From Ectobius pallidus (Eukaryota; Arthropoda; Insecta; Blattodea; Ectobiidae): a stretch of 64,000 bases of DNA. The stretch spans positions 744,001-808,000 of the forward strand of contig CAXKWD010000014.1 in assembly GCA_964059195.1 (NCBI GenBank), read 5' to 3'. A model generated the notes under the pieces. The model made no database searches and was not told where the DNA came from. It saw only the letters and a list, made by a program, of their open reading frames with translations. The translations under genes and the position numbers were made by a program. The first letter of the stretch is position 1; every line of letters starts with the position of its first letter. Below, piece by piece: positions 26,001 through 38,920 of the stretch.

Positions 26001-27480
26001 TTTAAAACAGCTGACTCTTGCTTAGCAATGAGATTATGAACATGAAACTGTAACTTAGCAATGCCATCTCCAAATACGAAACTGTTGCCTAGCAATGTCT
26101 TCTATAAGGAAAAGTTTTTGATCCTTCAATGATCAATACATACAATGAAAATATCGGTGATATGCTAACGTCAAAACATGGGTTGTAAATTTTACTTTAA
26201 TAGAAAGAATACTGTTGCCTAGCAATGAGTTTTAAAACACGAAAGTGTTGCCTGGCAATGCCATTTTAAACCAGAAACTGTTGCCTAGCAATTTCATCAA
26301 AAAGAACTGTTGCTTAGCAATGTCATTTTTTAACACAATATTGCTACCTATTTAAAGCTTTTAAAAAAAGATACTGTTGCGTAGCAATGTCAATTTCTGA
26401 CACGAAACCTTTACTTTTCAATGCATTTTCCAAAGTCGAAACTTCTTCCTAGCAATGTAATTTTTAAAGACAATTTGGCTGCCTATCAATGTAATTTTTC
26501 AATCACGAATGTTTTGCCTAACCATGCCAGTCTAAACCGGAAACTGTTGCCTAGCAATGAAGTTTTAAAACACCTGACTGTTGCTTAGCAATGACATTTT
26601 GAATAAGAAACTGTAGCTTAGCAATGCCATCTCCAAATACGAAACTGTTGCCTAGCAATGTCATCTATAAGCAATTGCCTTTCATCCCTCAATGATCAAT
26701 ACATACAATGAAAATATCGGTGATATGCTAATGGCATAACAGGGGTTGTAAATTTTTCTTTAATAGAAAAGAATACTGTTGCCTAGCAATGAGTTTTAAA
26801 ACACGAAAGTGTTGCCTAGCAATGCCATTTTAAACAGGAAACTGTTGCCTAGCAATGCCATCAAAAAGAACTGTTGATTAGCAATGTAATTTTTGAACAC
26901 AATATTGCTACCTATTTAAAGCTTTTAAAAAAAGATACTGTTGCGTAGCGATGTCAATTTCTGACACGAAACCTTTACCTTTCAATGCATTTTCCAAAGT
27001 CGAAACTTATTCCTAGCAATGTAATTTTTAAAGACAATTTGGCTGCATATCAACGTAATTTTTCTATCACGAATGTTTTTCCTAGCCATGCCAGTCTAAA
27101 CCGGAAACTGTAGCATAGCAATGAAGTTTTAAAACACCTGACTGTTGCTTAGCAATGACATTTAGAACAAGAAACTGTAGCTTAGCAATGCCATCTCCAA
27201 ATACGAAACTGTTGCCTAGCAAAGTCTTCTATAAGGAATAGCCTTTAATCCCTCAATGATCAATACATACAATGAAAATATCGGTGATATGCTAATGGCA
27301 TAACAGGGGTTGTAAATTTTTCTTTAATAGAAAAGAATACTGTTGCCTAGCAATGAGTTTTAAAACACGAAAGTGTTGCCTACCAATGCCATTTTAAACC
27401 GGAAACTGTTGCCTAGCAATGCCATCAAAAAGAACTGTTGCTTAGCAAAGTCATTTTTAAACACAATATTGCTACCTATT
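23085..27480 (+). repeat. 9-monomer HOR, 5,059-bp period, copy 1
   Basis: The anchors at 23347-27283 pair with those at 28407-32342 at a constant +5,059 or +5,060 bp. Shared order is T-T-T-C-T-T-C-C, with the ninth (G) monomer at 27846 lying between the two matched stretches. The match starts near 23,085, left of which subunits 7-8 differ, and ends near 27,480, where this copy reads TTTAAAGC while the partner reads TATAAACTTTT. It contains the C-T-T-C-C block at 24.8-27.4 kb. Confidence 0.83.
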
Positions 27481-30349
27481 TAAAGCTTTTAAAAAAAGAT
27501 ACTGTGGCGTAGCAATGTCAATTTCAGACACGAAACTTTTACCTTTCAATGCATTTTTGAAAGTCGAAACTTTTTCCTAGCAATGTAATATTTAAATACA
27601 ATTTGACTGCCTAACAATGTAATTTTTCTATCACGAAAGTTCTCCCTAGCCATGCCAGTCTAAAAGGAAACTGTAGCCTAGCAATGAAGTTTTAAAACAC
27701 CTCACTGTTGCTTAGCAATGACATTTTGAACAAGAAACTGTAGCTTAGCAATGCCATCTCCAAATACGAAACTGTTGCCTAGCAATGTCATCTATAAGGA
27801 ATAGTTTTTAATCCCTCAATGATCAATACATACAATGAAAATATCGGTGATATGCTAATGGCAAAACATGGGTTGTAAATTTTGCTTTAATAGAAAGAAT
27901 ACTGTTGCCTAGCAATGAGTTTTAAAACACGAAAGTGTTGCCTAGCAATGCCATTTTAAACCGGAAACTGTTGCCTAGCAATGTCATCAAAAAGAACTGT
28001 TGCTTAGTAATGTCATTTTTAAACACAATATTGCTACCTATTATAAACTTTTAAAAATATACTGTTGTGTAGCAATGTTAATTTCAGACACCAAACTTTT
28101 ACTTTTCAATGCATTTTTAAAAGTCGAAACGTTTTCCTAGCAATGTAATTTTTAAAGACAATTTGGCTACCTAACAATGTAATTTTTCTATCACGAATGT
28201 TTTGCCTAGCCATGCCAGTCTAAACCGGAAACTGTTGCCTAGCAATGAAGTTTTATAACACCTGACTGTTGCTTAGCAATGACATTTTGAATAAGAAACT
28301 GTAGCTTAGCAATGCCATCTCCAAATACGAAACTGTTGCCTAGCAATGTCATCTATAACGAATAGTTTTTAATCCTTCAATGATCAATAGATACAATGAA
28401 AATATCGGTGATATGCTAATGTCAAAACATGGGGTGTAAATTTACTTTAATAGAAAGAATACTGTTGCTTAGCAATTAGTTTTAAAACACGAAAGTGTTG
28501 CCTAGCAATGCCATTTTAAACCGGAAACTGTTGCCTAGCAATGTCCTCAAAAAGAACTGTTGCTTAGCAATGGCATTTTTAAACACAATATTGCTACCTA
28601 TTAAAAACTTTTAAAAAATATACTGTTGCGTAGCAATGACAATATCAGACACAAATCTTTTACCTTTCAATGCATTTTTCATGTCGAGACTTTTTCCTAG
28701 CAATGTAATTTTTAAAGACAATTTGGCTGCTTAACAATGTCATTTTTCTATGACGAAAGTTTTGCCTAGCCATGCCAGTCTAAACCGGAAACTGTTGCCT
28801 AGCAATTAAGTTTTAAAACAACTGACTCTTGCTTAGCAATGACATTTTGAACAAGAAACTGTAGCTTAGCAATGCCATCTCCAAATACGAAACTGTTGCC
28901 TAGCAATGTCATCTATAACGAATAGTTTTTAATCCTTCAATGATCAATAGATACAATGAAAATATCGGTGATATGCTAATGTCAAAACATGGGGTGTAAA
29001 TTTTACTTTAATAGAAAGAATACTGTTGCCTAGCAATGAGTTTTAAAACACGAAAGTGTTGCCGTGCAATGCCATTTTAAACCGCAAACTGTTGCCTAGC
29101 AATGCCATCAAAAAGAACTGTTGCTTAGTAATGTCATTTTTAAACACAATATTGCTAGCTATTATAAACTTTTAAAAATATACTGTTGTGTAGCAATGTT
29201 AATTGCAGACACCAAACTTTTACTTTTCAATGCATTTTTAAAAGTAGAAACGTTTTCCTAGCAATGTAATTTTTAAAGACAATTTGGCTGCTTAACAATG
29301 TAATTTTTCTATGACGAAAGTTTTGCCTAGCCATGCCAGTCTAAACCGGAAACTGTTGCCTAGCAATTAAGTTTTAAAACAACTGACTCTTGCTTAGCAA
29401 TGACATTTTGAACAAGAAACTGTAGCTTAGCAATGCCATCTCCAAATACGAAACTGTTGCCTAGCAATGTCATCTATAAGGAATAGTTTTTAAACCTTCA
29501 ATGATCAATACATACAATGAAAATATCGGTGATATGCTAATGTCAAAACATGGGTTGTATATTTTACTTTAATAGAAAGAATACTGTTGCCTAGCAATTA
29601 GTTTTAAAACACGAAAGTGTTGCCTAGCAATGCCATTTTAAACCGGAAACTGTTGCCTAGCAATGTCCTCAAAAAGAACTGTTGCTTAGCAATGGCATTT
29701 TTAAACACAATATTGCTACCTATTAAAAGCTTTTAAAAAAAGATACTGTTGCGTAGCAATGTCAATTTCTGACACGAAACCTTTACTTTTCAATGCATTT
29801 TTCAAATTCGAAACTTCTTCCTAGCATTGTAATTTTTAAAGACAATTTGGCTACCTAACAATGTAATTTTTCTATCACGAAAGGTTTGCCTAGCAATGCC
29901 AGTCTAAACCGGAAACTGTTGCCTAGCAATTAAGTTTTAAAACAGCTGACTCTTGCTTAGCAATGACATTTTGAACATGAAACTGTAACTTAGCAATGCC
30001 ATCTCCAAATACGAAACTGTTGCCTAGCAATGTCTTCTATAAGGAAAAGTTTTTGATCCCTCAATGATCAATACATACAATGAAAATATCGGTGATATGC
30101 TAATGGCATAACAGGGGTTGTAAATTTTCTTTAATAGAAAAGAATACTGTTGCCTGGCAATGAGTTTTAAAACACGAAAGTGTTGCCTAGCAATGCCTTT
30201 TTAAACAGGAAACTTTTGCCTAGCAATGCCATCAAAAAGAACTGTTGATTAGCAATGTAATTTTTGAACACAATATTGCTACCTATTTAAAGCTTTTAAA
30301 AAAAGATACTGTTGCGTAGCAATGTCAATTTCTGACACGAAACCTTTAC
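24780..30349 (+). repeat. Source-like partner of the 33.65-kb-displaced segment
   Basis: Counterpart of 58,430-64,000; which is parent cannot be decided here. It spans a C-T-T-C-C block, the G-T-T-T monomers that follow, and the start of the next C-T-T-C-C block. The first part (24,780-27,609) also matches 53,930-56,759 at about +29,150 bp. Left of 24,780 the two regions differ (CTAGCATTGTAAA against CTAGTAATGTAAT). Confidence 0.82.
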
Positions 30350-32539
30350 CTTTCAATGCATTTTCCAAAGTAGAAACTTCTTCCTAGCAATGTAATATTT
30401 AAAGACAATTTGGCTTCCTATCAACGTAATTTTTCTATCACCAATGTTTTTCCTAGCCATGCCAGTCTAAACCGGAAACTGTAGCCTAGCAATGAAGTTT
30501 TAAAACACCTGACTGTTGCTTAGCAATGACATTTTGAACAACAAACTGTAGCTTAGCAATGCCATCTCCAAATACGAAACTGTTGCATAGCAATGTCATC
30601 TATAAGGAATAGTTTTTAATCCTTCAATGATCAATACATACAATGAAAATATCGGTAATATGCTAATGTCAAAACATGGGTTGTAAATTTTACTTTAGTA
30701 GAAAGAATACTGTTGCCTAGCAATTAGTTTTAAAACACGAAAGTGTTGCCTAGCAATGCCATTTTAAACCGGAAACTGTTGCCTAGCAATGTCCTCAAAA
30801 AGAACTGTTGCTTAGCAATGGCATTTTTAAACACAACATTGCTACCTATTATAAACTTTTAAATAATATACTGTTGCGTAGCAATGTCAATGTCAGACAC
30901 AAATCTTTCACCTTTCAATGCATTTTTCATGTCGAAACTTTTTCCTAGCAATGTAATTTTTAAAGACAATTTGGCTACCTAACAATGTAATTTTTCTATC
31001 ACGAAAGGTTTGCCTAGCAATGCCAGTCTAAACCGGAAACTGTTGCCTAGCAATTAAGTTTTAAAACAGCTGACTCTTGCTTAGCAATGAGATTTTGAAC
31101 ATGAAACTGTAACTTAGCAATGCCATCTCCAAATACGAAACTGTTGCCTAGCAATGTCTTCTATAAGGAAAAGTTTTTGATCCTTCAATGATCAATACAT
31201 ACAATGAAAATATCGGTGATATGCTAACGTCAAAACATGGGTTGTAAATTTTACTTTAATAGAAAGAATACTGTTGCCTAGCAATGAGTTTTAAAACACG
31301 AAAGTGTTGCCTGGCAATGCCATTTTAAACCAGAAACTGTTGCCTAGCAATTTCATCAAAAAGAACTGTTGCTTAGCAATGTCATTTTTTAACACAATAT
31401 TGCTACCTATTTAAAGCTTTTAAAAAAAGATACTGTTGCGTAGCAATGTCAATTTCTGACACGAAACCTTTACTTTTCAATGCATTTTCCAAAGTCGAAA
31501 CTTCTTCCTAGCAATGTAATTTTTAAAGACAATTTGGCTGCCTATCAATGTAATTTTTCAATCACGAATGTTTTGCCTAACCATGCCAGTCTAAACCGGA
31601 AACTGTTGCCTAGCAATGAAGTTTTAAAACACCTGACTGTTGCTTAGCAATGACATTTTGAATAAGAAACTGTAGCTTAGCAATGCCATCTCCAAATACG
31701 AAACTGTTGCCTAGCAATGTCATCTATAAGCAATAGCCTTTAATCCCTCAATGATCAATACATACAATGAAAATATCGGTGATATGCTAATGGCATAACA
31801 GGGGTTGTAAATTTTTCTTTAATAGAAAAGAATACTGTTGCCTAGCAATGAGTTTTAAAACACGAAAGTGTTGCCTAGCAATGCCATTTTAAACAGGAAA
31901 CTGTTGCCTAGCAATGCCATCAAAAAGAACTGTTGATTAGCAATGTAATTTTTGAACACAATATTGCTACCTATTTAAAGCTTTTAAAAAAAGATACTGT
32001 TGCGTAGCGATGTCAATTTCTGACACGAAACCTTTACCTTTCAATGCATTTTCCAAAGTCGAAACTTATTCCTAGCAATGTAATTTTTAAAGACAATTTG
32101 GCTGCATATCAACGTAATTTTTCTATCACGAATGTTTTTCCTAGCCATGCCAGTCTAAACCGGAAACTGTAGCATAGCAATGAAGTTTTAAAACACCTGA
32201 CTGTTGCTTAGCAATGACATTTAGAACAAGAAACTGTAGCTTAGCAATGCCATCTCCAAATACGAAACTGTTGCCTAGCAAAGTCTTCTATAAGGAATAG
32301 CCTTTAATCCCTCAATGATCAATACATACAATGAAAATATCGGTGATATGCTAATGGCATAACAGGGGTTGTAAATTTTTCTTTAATAGAAAAGAATACT
32401 GTTGCCTAGCAATGAGTTTTAAAACACGAAAGTGTTGCCTAGCAATGCCATTTTAAACCGGAAACTGTTGCCTAGCAATGCCATCAAAAAGAACTGTTGC
32501 TTAGCAAAGTCATTTTTAAACACAATATTGCTACCTATT
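28145..32539 (+). repeat. 9-monomer HOR, 5,059-bp period, copy 2
   Basis: Partner of 23,085-27,480. It has one base fewer in the T run after GGGGTGTAAA (line beginning 28,441), which explains the 5,060 to 5,059 change in shift. Private variants are GCCGTGCAATGCC at 29,061, GCCTGGCAATGAG near 30,152 and GGTAATATGC at 30,654. The first two, but not the third, can be compared with 58.4-64 kb, and both occur there. Confidence 0.82.
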
Positions 32540-33700
32540 ATAAACTTTTAAAAAATATACTGTTGCGTAGCAATGTCAATATCAGACACAAATCTTTTAC
32601 TTTTCAATGCATTTTTCATGTCGAAACTTTTTCCTAGCAATGTAATTTTTAAATACAATTTGACTGCCTAACAATGTAATTTTTCTATCACGAAAGTTTT
32701 CCCTAGCCATGCCAGTCTAAAAGGAAACTGTAGCCTAGCAATGAAGTTTTAAAACACCTGACTGTTGCTTAGCAATGATATTTTGAACAAGAAACTGTAG
32801 CTTAGCAATGCCATCTCCAAATACGAAACTGTTGCCTAGCAATGTCATCTATAAGGAATAGTTTTTAATCCCTCAATGATCAATACATACAATGAAAATA
32901 TCGGTGATATGCTAATGGCAAAACATGGGTTGTAAATTTTGCTTTAATAGAAAGAATACAGTTGCCTAGCAATAAGTTTTAAAACACGAAAGTGTTGCCT
33001 AGCAATGCCATTTTAAACCGCAAACTGTTGCCTAGCAATGTCATCAAAAAGAACTGTTGCTTAGCAATGTCATTTTTAAACACAATATTCTACCTATTAT
33101 AAACTTTTAAAAATATACTGTTGTGTAGCAATGTTAATTTCAGACACCAAACTTTTACTTTTCAATGCATTTTTCAAAGTCGAAACTTTTTCCTAGCAAT
33201 GTAATTTTTAAAGACGATTTGGCTGCTTAACAATGTAATTTTTCTATGACGAAAGTTTTGCCTAGCCATGCCAGTCTAAACCGGAAACTGTTGCCTAGCA
33301 ATTAAGTTTTAAAACACCTGACTCTTGCTTAGCAATGACATTTTGAACAAGAAACTGTAGCTTAGCAATGCCATCTCCAAATACGAAACTGTTGCCTAGC
33401 AATGTCATCTATAAGGAATAGTTTTTAATCCTTCAATGATCAATACATACAATGAAAATATCGGTGATATGCTAATGTCAAAACATGGGTTGTAAATTTT
33501 ACTTTAATAGAAAGAATACTTCTGCCTAGCAATGAGTTTTAAAACACGAAAGTGTTGCCTGGCAATGCCATTTTAAACCAGAAACTGTTGCCTAGCAATG
33601 TCATCAAAAAGAACTGTTGCTTAGCAATGTCATTTTTTAACACAATAATGCTACCTATTTAAAGCTTTTAAAAAAAAATACTGTTGCGTAGCAATGTCAA
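32130..33700 (+). repeat. C-G-T segment, 5-monomer shift (~2,805 bp), copy 1
   Basis: Monomers anchored at 32342, 32903 and 33463 match 35148, 35708 and 36268. Shared private markers are CAATATTCTACC (a lost G in subunit 5), AAAGACGATTTGG, GACATTTTGAAC preceded by GATATTTTGAAC, and ATACTTCTGCC. The match ends near 33,700, where this copy turns to TTTCAGACACG and the partner has TTTCTGACACG. Confidence 0.75.
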
Positions 33701-34934
33701 TTTCAGACACGAAACTTTTACCTTTCAATGCATTTTTGAAAGTCGAAACTTTTTCCTAGCAATGTAATATTTAAATACAATTTGACTGCCTAACAATGTA
33801 ATTTTTCTATCACGAAAGTTCTCCCTAGCCATGCCAGTCTAAAAGGAAACTGTAGCCTAGCAATGAAGTTTTAAAACACCTCACTGTTGCTTAGCAATGA
33901 CATTTTGAACAAGAAACTGTAGCTTAGCAATGCCATCTCCAAATACGAAACTGTTGCCTAGCAATGTCATCTATAAGGAATAGTTTTTAATCCCTCAATG
34001 ATCAATACATACAATGAAAATATCGGTGATATGCTAATGGCAAAACATGGGTTGTAAATTTTGCTTTAATAGAAAGAATACTGTTGCCTAGCAATGAGTT
34101 TTAAAACACGAAAGTGTTGCCTAGCAATGCCATTTTAAACCGCAAACTGTCGCCTAGCAATGTCATCAAAAAGAACTGTTGCTTAGTAATGTCATTTTTA
34201 AACACAATATTGCTACCTATTATAAACTTTTAAAAATATACTGTTGTGTAGCAATGTTAATTTCAGACACCAAACTTTTACTTTTCAATGCATTTTTAAA
34301 AGTCGAAACGTTTTCCTAGCAATGTAATTTTTAAAGACAATTTGGCTGCTTAACAATGTAATTTTTCTATGACGAAAGTTTTGCCTAGCCATGCCAGTCT
34401 AAACCGGAAACTGTTGCCTAGCAATTAAGTTTTAAAACACCTGACTCTTGCTTAGCAATGACATTTTGAACAAGAAACTGTAGCTTAGCAATCCCATCTC
34501 CAAATACGAAACTGTTGCCTAGCAATGTCATCTATAACGAATAGTTTTTAATCCTTCAATGATCAATAGATACAATGAAAATATCGGTGATATGCTAATG
34601 TCAAAACATGGGTTGTAAATTTTACTTTAATATAAAGAATACTGTTGCCTAGCAATGAGTTTTAAAACACGAAAGTGTTGCCTAGCAATGCCATTTTAAA
34701 CCAGAAACTGTTGCCTAGCAATGTCATAAAAAAGAACTGTTGCTTAGCAATGTCATTTTTGAACACAATATTGCTACCTATTAAAAGCTTTTAAAAAAGA
34801 TACTGTTGCGTAGCAATGTCAATATCTGACACGGAAACTTTACCTTTCAATGCATTTTCCAAATTCGAAACTTCTTCCTAGCAATGTAATTTTTAAAGAC
34901 AATTTGGCTGCCTATCAATGTAATTTTTCAATCA

Positions 34935-36505
34935 CGAATGTTTTTCCTAGCCATGCCAGTCTAAACCGGAAACTGTAGCATAGCAATGAAGTTTTAAAAC
35001 ACCTGACTGTTGCTTAGCAATGACATTTAGAACAAGAAACTGTAGCTTAGCAATGCCATCTCCAAATACGAAACTGTTGCCTAGCAAAGTCTTCTATAAG
35101 GAATAGCCTTTAATCCCTCAATGATCAATACATACAATGAAAATATCGGTGATATGCTAATGGCATAACAGGGGTTGTAAATTTTTCTTTAATAGAAAAG
35201 AATACTGTTGCCTAGCAATGAGTTTTAAAACACGAAAGTGTTGCCTAGCAATGCCATTTTAAACCGGAAACTGTTGCCTAGCAATGCCATCAAAAAGAAC
35301 TGTTGCTTAGCAAAGTCATTTTTAAACACAATATTGCTACCTATTATAAACTTTTAAAAAATATACTGTTGCGTAGCAATGTCAATATCAGACACAAATC
35401 TTTTACTTTTCAATGCATTTTTCAGTCGAAACTTTTTCCTAGCAATGTAATTTTTAAATACAATTTGACTGCCTAACAATGTAATTTTTCTATCACGAAA
35501 GTTTTCCCTAGCCATGCCAGTCTAAAAGGAAACTGTAGCCTAGCAATGAAGTTTTAAAACACCTGACTGTTGCTTAGCAATGATATTTTGAACAAGAAAC
35601 TGTAGCTTAGCAATGCCATCTCCAAATACGAAACTGTTGCCTAGCAATGTCATCTATACTGAATAGTTTTTAATCCCTCAATGATCAATACATACAATGA
35701 AAATATCGGTGATATGCTAATGGCAAAACATGGGTTGTAAATTTTGCTTTAATAGAAAGAATACAGTTGCCTAGCAATGAGTTTTAAAACACGAAAGTGT
35801 TGCCTAGCAATGCCATTTTAAACCGCAAACTGTTGCCTAGCAATGTCATCAAAAAGAACTGTTGCTTAGCAATGTCATTTTTAAACACAATATTCTACCT
35901 ATTATAAACTTTTAAAAATATACTGTTGTGTAGCAATGTTAATTTCAGACACCAAACTTTTACTTTTCAATGCATTTTTCAAAGTCGAAACTTTTTCCTA
36001 GCAATGTAATTTTTAAAGACGATTTGGCTGCTTAACAATGTAATTTTTCTATGACGAAAGTTTTGCCTAGCCATGCCAGTCTAAACCGGAAACTGTTGCC
36101 TAGCAATTAAGTTTTAAAACACCTGACTCTTGCTTAGCAATGACATTTTGAACAAGAAACTGTAGCTTAGCAATGCCATCTCCAAATACGAAACTGTTGC
36201 CTAGCAATGTCATCTATAAGGAATAGTTTTTAATCCTTCAATGATCAATACATACAATGAAAATATCGGTGATATGCTAATGTCAAAACATGGGTTGTAA
36301 ATTTTACTTTAATAGAAAGAATACTTCTGCCTAGCAATGAGTTTTAAAACACGAAAGTGTTGCCTGGCAATGCCATTTTAAACCAGAAACTGTTGCCTAG
36401 CAATGTCATCAAAAAGAACTGTTGCTTAGCAATGTCATTTTTTAACACAATATTGCTACCTATTTAAAGCTTTTAAAAAAAAATACTGTTGCGTAGCAAT
36501 GTCAA
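34935..36505 (+). repeat. C-G-T segment, 5-monomer shift (~2,805 bp), copy 2
   Basis: Partner of 32,130-33,700. It differs by CATTTTTCAGTCG near 35,420 (one base shorter), CTATACTGAATAG near 35,653, and AATATTGC at about 36,453 where copy 1 has AATAATGC. The monomers between the copies (34025 and 34586) instead match 37393 and 37954 at +3,368 bp, so two rearrangements of different register are interleaved here. Confidence 0.72.
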
Positions 36506-38918
36506 TTTCTGACACGAAACCTTTACCTTTCAATGCATTTTCCAAAGTAGAAACTTCTTCCTAGCAATGTAATTTTTAAAGACAATTTGGCTGCCTATCA
36601 ATGTAATTTTTCAATCACGAATGTTTTGCCTAACCATGCCAGTTTAAACCGGAAACTGTTGCCTAGCAATGAAGTTTTAAAACACCTGACTGTTGCTTAG
36701 CAATGACATTTTGAATAAGAAACTGTAGCTTAGCAATGCCATCTCCAAATACGAAACTGTTGCCTAGCAATGTCATCTATAAGGAATAGCCTTTAATCCC
36801 TCAATGATCAATACATACAATGAAAATATCGGTGATATGCTAATGGCATAACAGGGGTTGTAAATTTTCTTTAATAGAAAAGAATACTGTTGCCTAGCAA
36901 TGAGTTTTAAAACACGAAAGTGTTGCCTAGCAATGCCATTTTAAACCGGAAACTGTTGCCTAGCAATGCCATCAAAAAGAACTGTTGATTAACAATGTCA
37001 TTTTTTAACACAATATTGCTACCTATTTAAAGCTTTTAAAAAAAGATACTGTTGCGTAGCAATGTCAATTTCAGACACGAAACTTTTACCTTTCAATGCA
37101 TTTTTGAAAGTCGAAACTTTTTCCTAGCAATGTAATATTTAAATACAATTTGACTGCCTAACAATGTAATTTTTCTATCACGAAAGTTCTCCCTAGCCAT
37201 GCCAGTCTAAAAGGAAACTGTAGCCTAGCAATGAAGTTTTAAAACACCTCACTGTTGCTTAGCAATGACATTTTGAACAAGAAACTGTAGCTTAGCAATG
37301 CCATCTCCAAATACGAAACTGTTGCCTAGCAATGTCATCTATAAGGAATAGTTTTTAATCCCTCAATGATCAATACATACAATGAAAATATCGGTGATAT
37401 GCTAATGGCAAAACATGGGTTGTAAATTTTGCTTTAATAGAAAGAATACTGTTGCCTAGCAATGAGTTTTAAAACACGAAAGTGTTGCCTAGCAATGCCA
37501 TTTTAAACCGCAAACTGTTGCCTAGCAATGTCATCAAAAAGAACTGTTGCTTAGTAATGTCATTTTTAAACACAATATTGCTACCTATTATAAACTTTTA
37601 AAAATATACTGTTGTGTAGCAATGTTAATTTCAGACACCAAACTTTTACTTTTCAATGCATTTTTAAAAGTCGTAACGTTTTCCTAGCAATGTAATTTTT
37701 AAAGACAATTTGGCTGCTTAACAATGTAATTTTTCTATGACGAAAGTTTTGCCTAGCCATGCCAGTCTAAACCGGAAACTGTTGCCTAGCAATTAAGTTT
37801 TAAAACACCTGACTCTTGCTTAGCAATGACATTTTGAACAAGAAACTGTAGCTTAGCAATCCCATCTCCAAATACGAAACTGTTGCCTAGCAATGTCATC
37901 TATAACGAATAGTTTTTAATCCTTCAATGATCAATAGATACAATGAAAATATCGGTGATATGCTAATGTCAAAACATGGGTTGTAAATTTTACTTTAATA
38001 TAAAGAATACTGTTGCCTAGCAATGAGTTTTAAAACACGAAAGTGTTGCCTAGCAATGCCATTTTAAACCAGAAACTGTTGCCTAGCAATGTCATAAAAA
38101 AGAACTGTTGCTTAGCAATGTCATTTTTGAACACAATATTGCTACCTATTAAAAGCTTTTAAAAAAGATACTGTTGCGTAGCAATGTCAATATCTGACAC
38201 GGAAACTTTACCTTTCAATGCATTTTCCAAATTCGAAACTTCTTCCTAGCAATGTAATTTTTAAAGACAATTTGGCTGCCTATCAATGTAATTTTTCTAT
38301 CACGAATGTTTTTCCTAGCCATGCCAGTCTAAACCGGAAACTGTAGCCTAGCAATGAAGTTTTAAAACACTTACTGTTGCTTAGCAATGACATTTTGAAC
38401 AAGAAACTGTAGCTTAGCAATGCCATCTCCCAATACGAAACTGTTGCCTAGCAATGTCATCTATAAGGAATAGTTTTTAATCCTTCAATGATCAATACAT
38501 ACAATGAAAATATCGGTGATATGCTAATGTCAAAACATGGGTTGTAAATTTTACTTTAATAGAAAGAATACTGTTGCCTAGCAATGAGTTTTAAAACACG
38601 AAAGTGTTGCCTGGCAATGCCATTTTAAACCAGAAACTGTTGCCTAGCAATGTCATCAAAAAGAACTGTTGCTTAGCAATGTCATTTTTTAACACAATAT
38701 TGCTACCTATTTAAAGATTTTAAAAAAAGATACTGTTGCGTAGCAATGTCAATTTCTGACACGAAACCTTTACCTTTCAATGTATTTTCCAAAGTAGAAA
38801 CTTCTTCCTAGCAATGTAATTTTTAAAGACAATTTGGGTGCCTATCAATGTAATTTTTCAATCACGAATGTTTTGCCTAACCATGCCAGTCTAAACCGGA
38901 AACTGTTGCCTAGCAATG

Positions 38919-38920
38919 AC
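38919..38920 (+). repeat. 34-bp deletion and crossover junction in subunits 11/12
   Basis: Here GCCTAGCAATG of subunit 11 runs straight into ACATTTTGAATAAG, the tail of subunit 12, removing 34 bp, which is one subunit step. The tail at 38,919 lies exactly 2,213 bp after the same tail at 36,706, and the tandem duplication of the preceding four monomers starts at this point. The undeleted form of the left-hand monomer is kept at about 41,115-41,165 (AAGTTTTGAAACACC). Confidence 0.85.
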
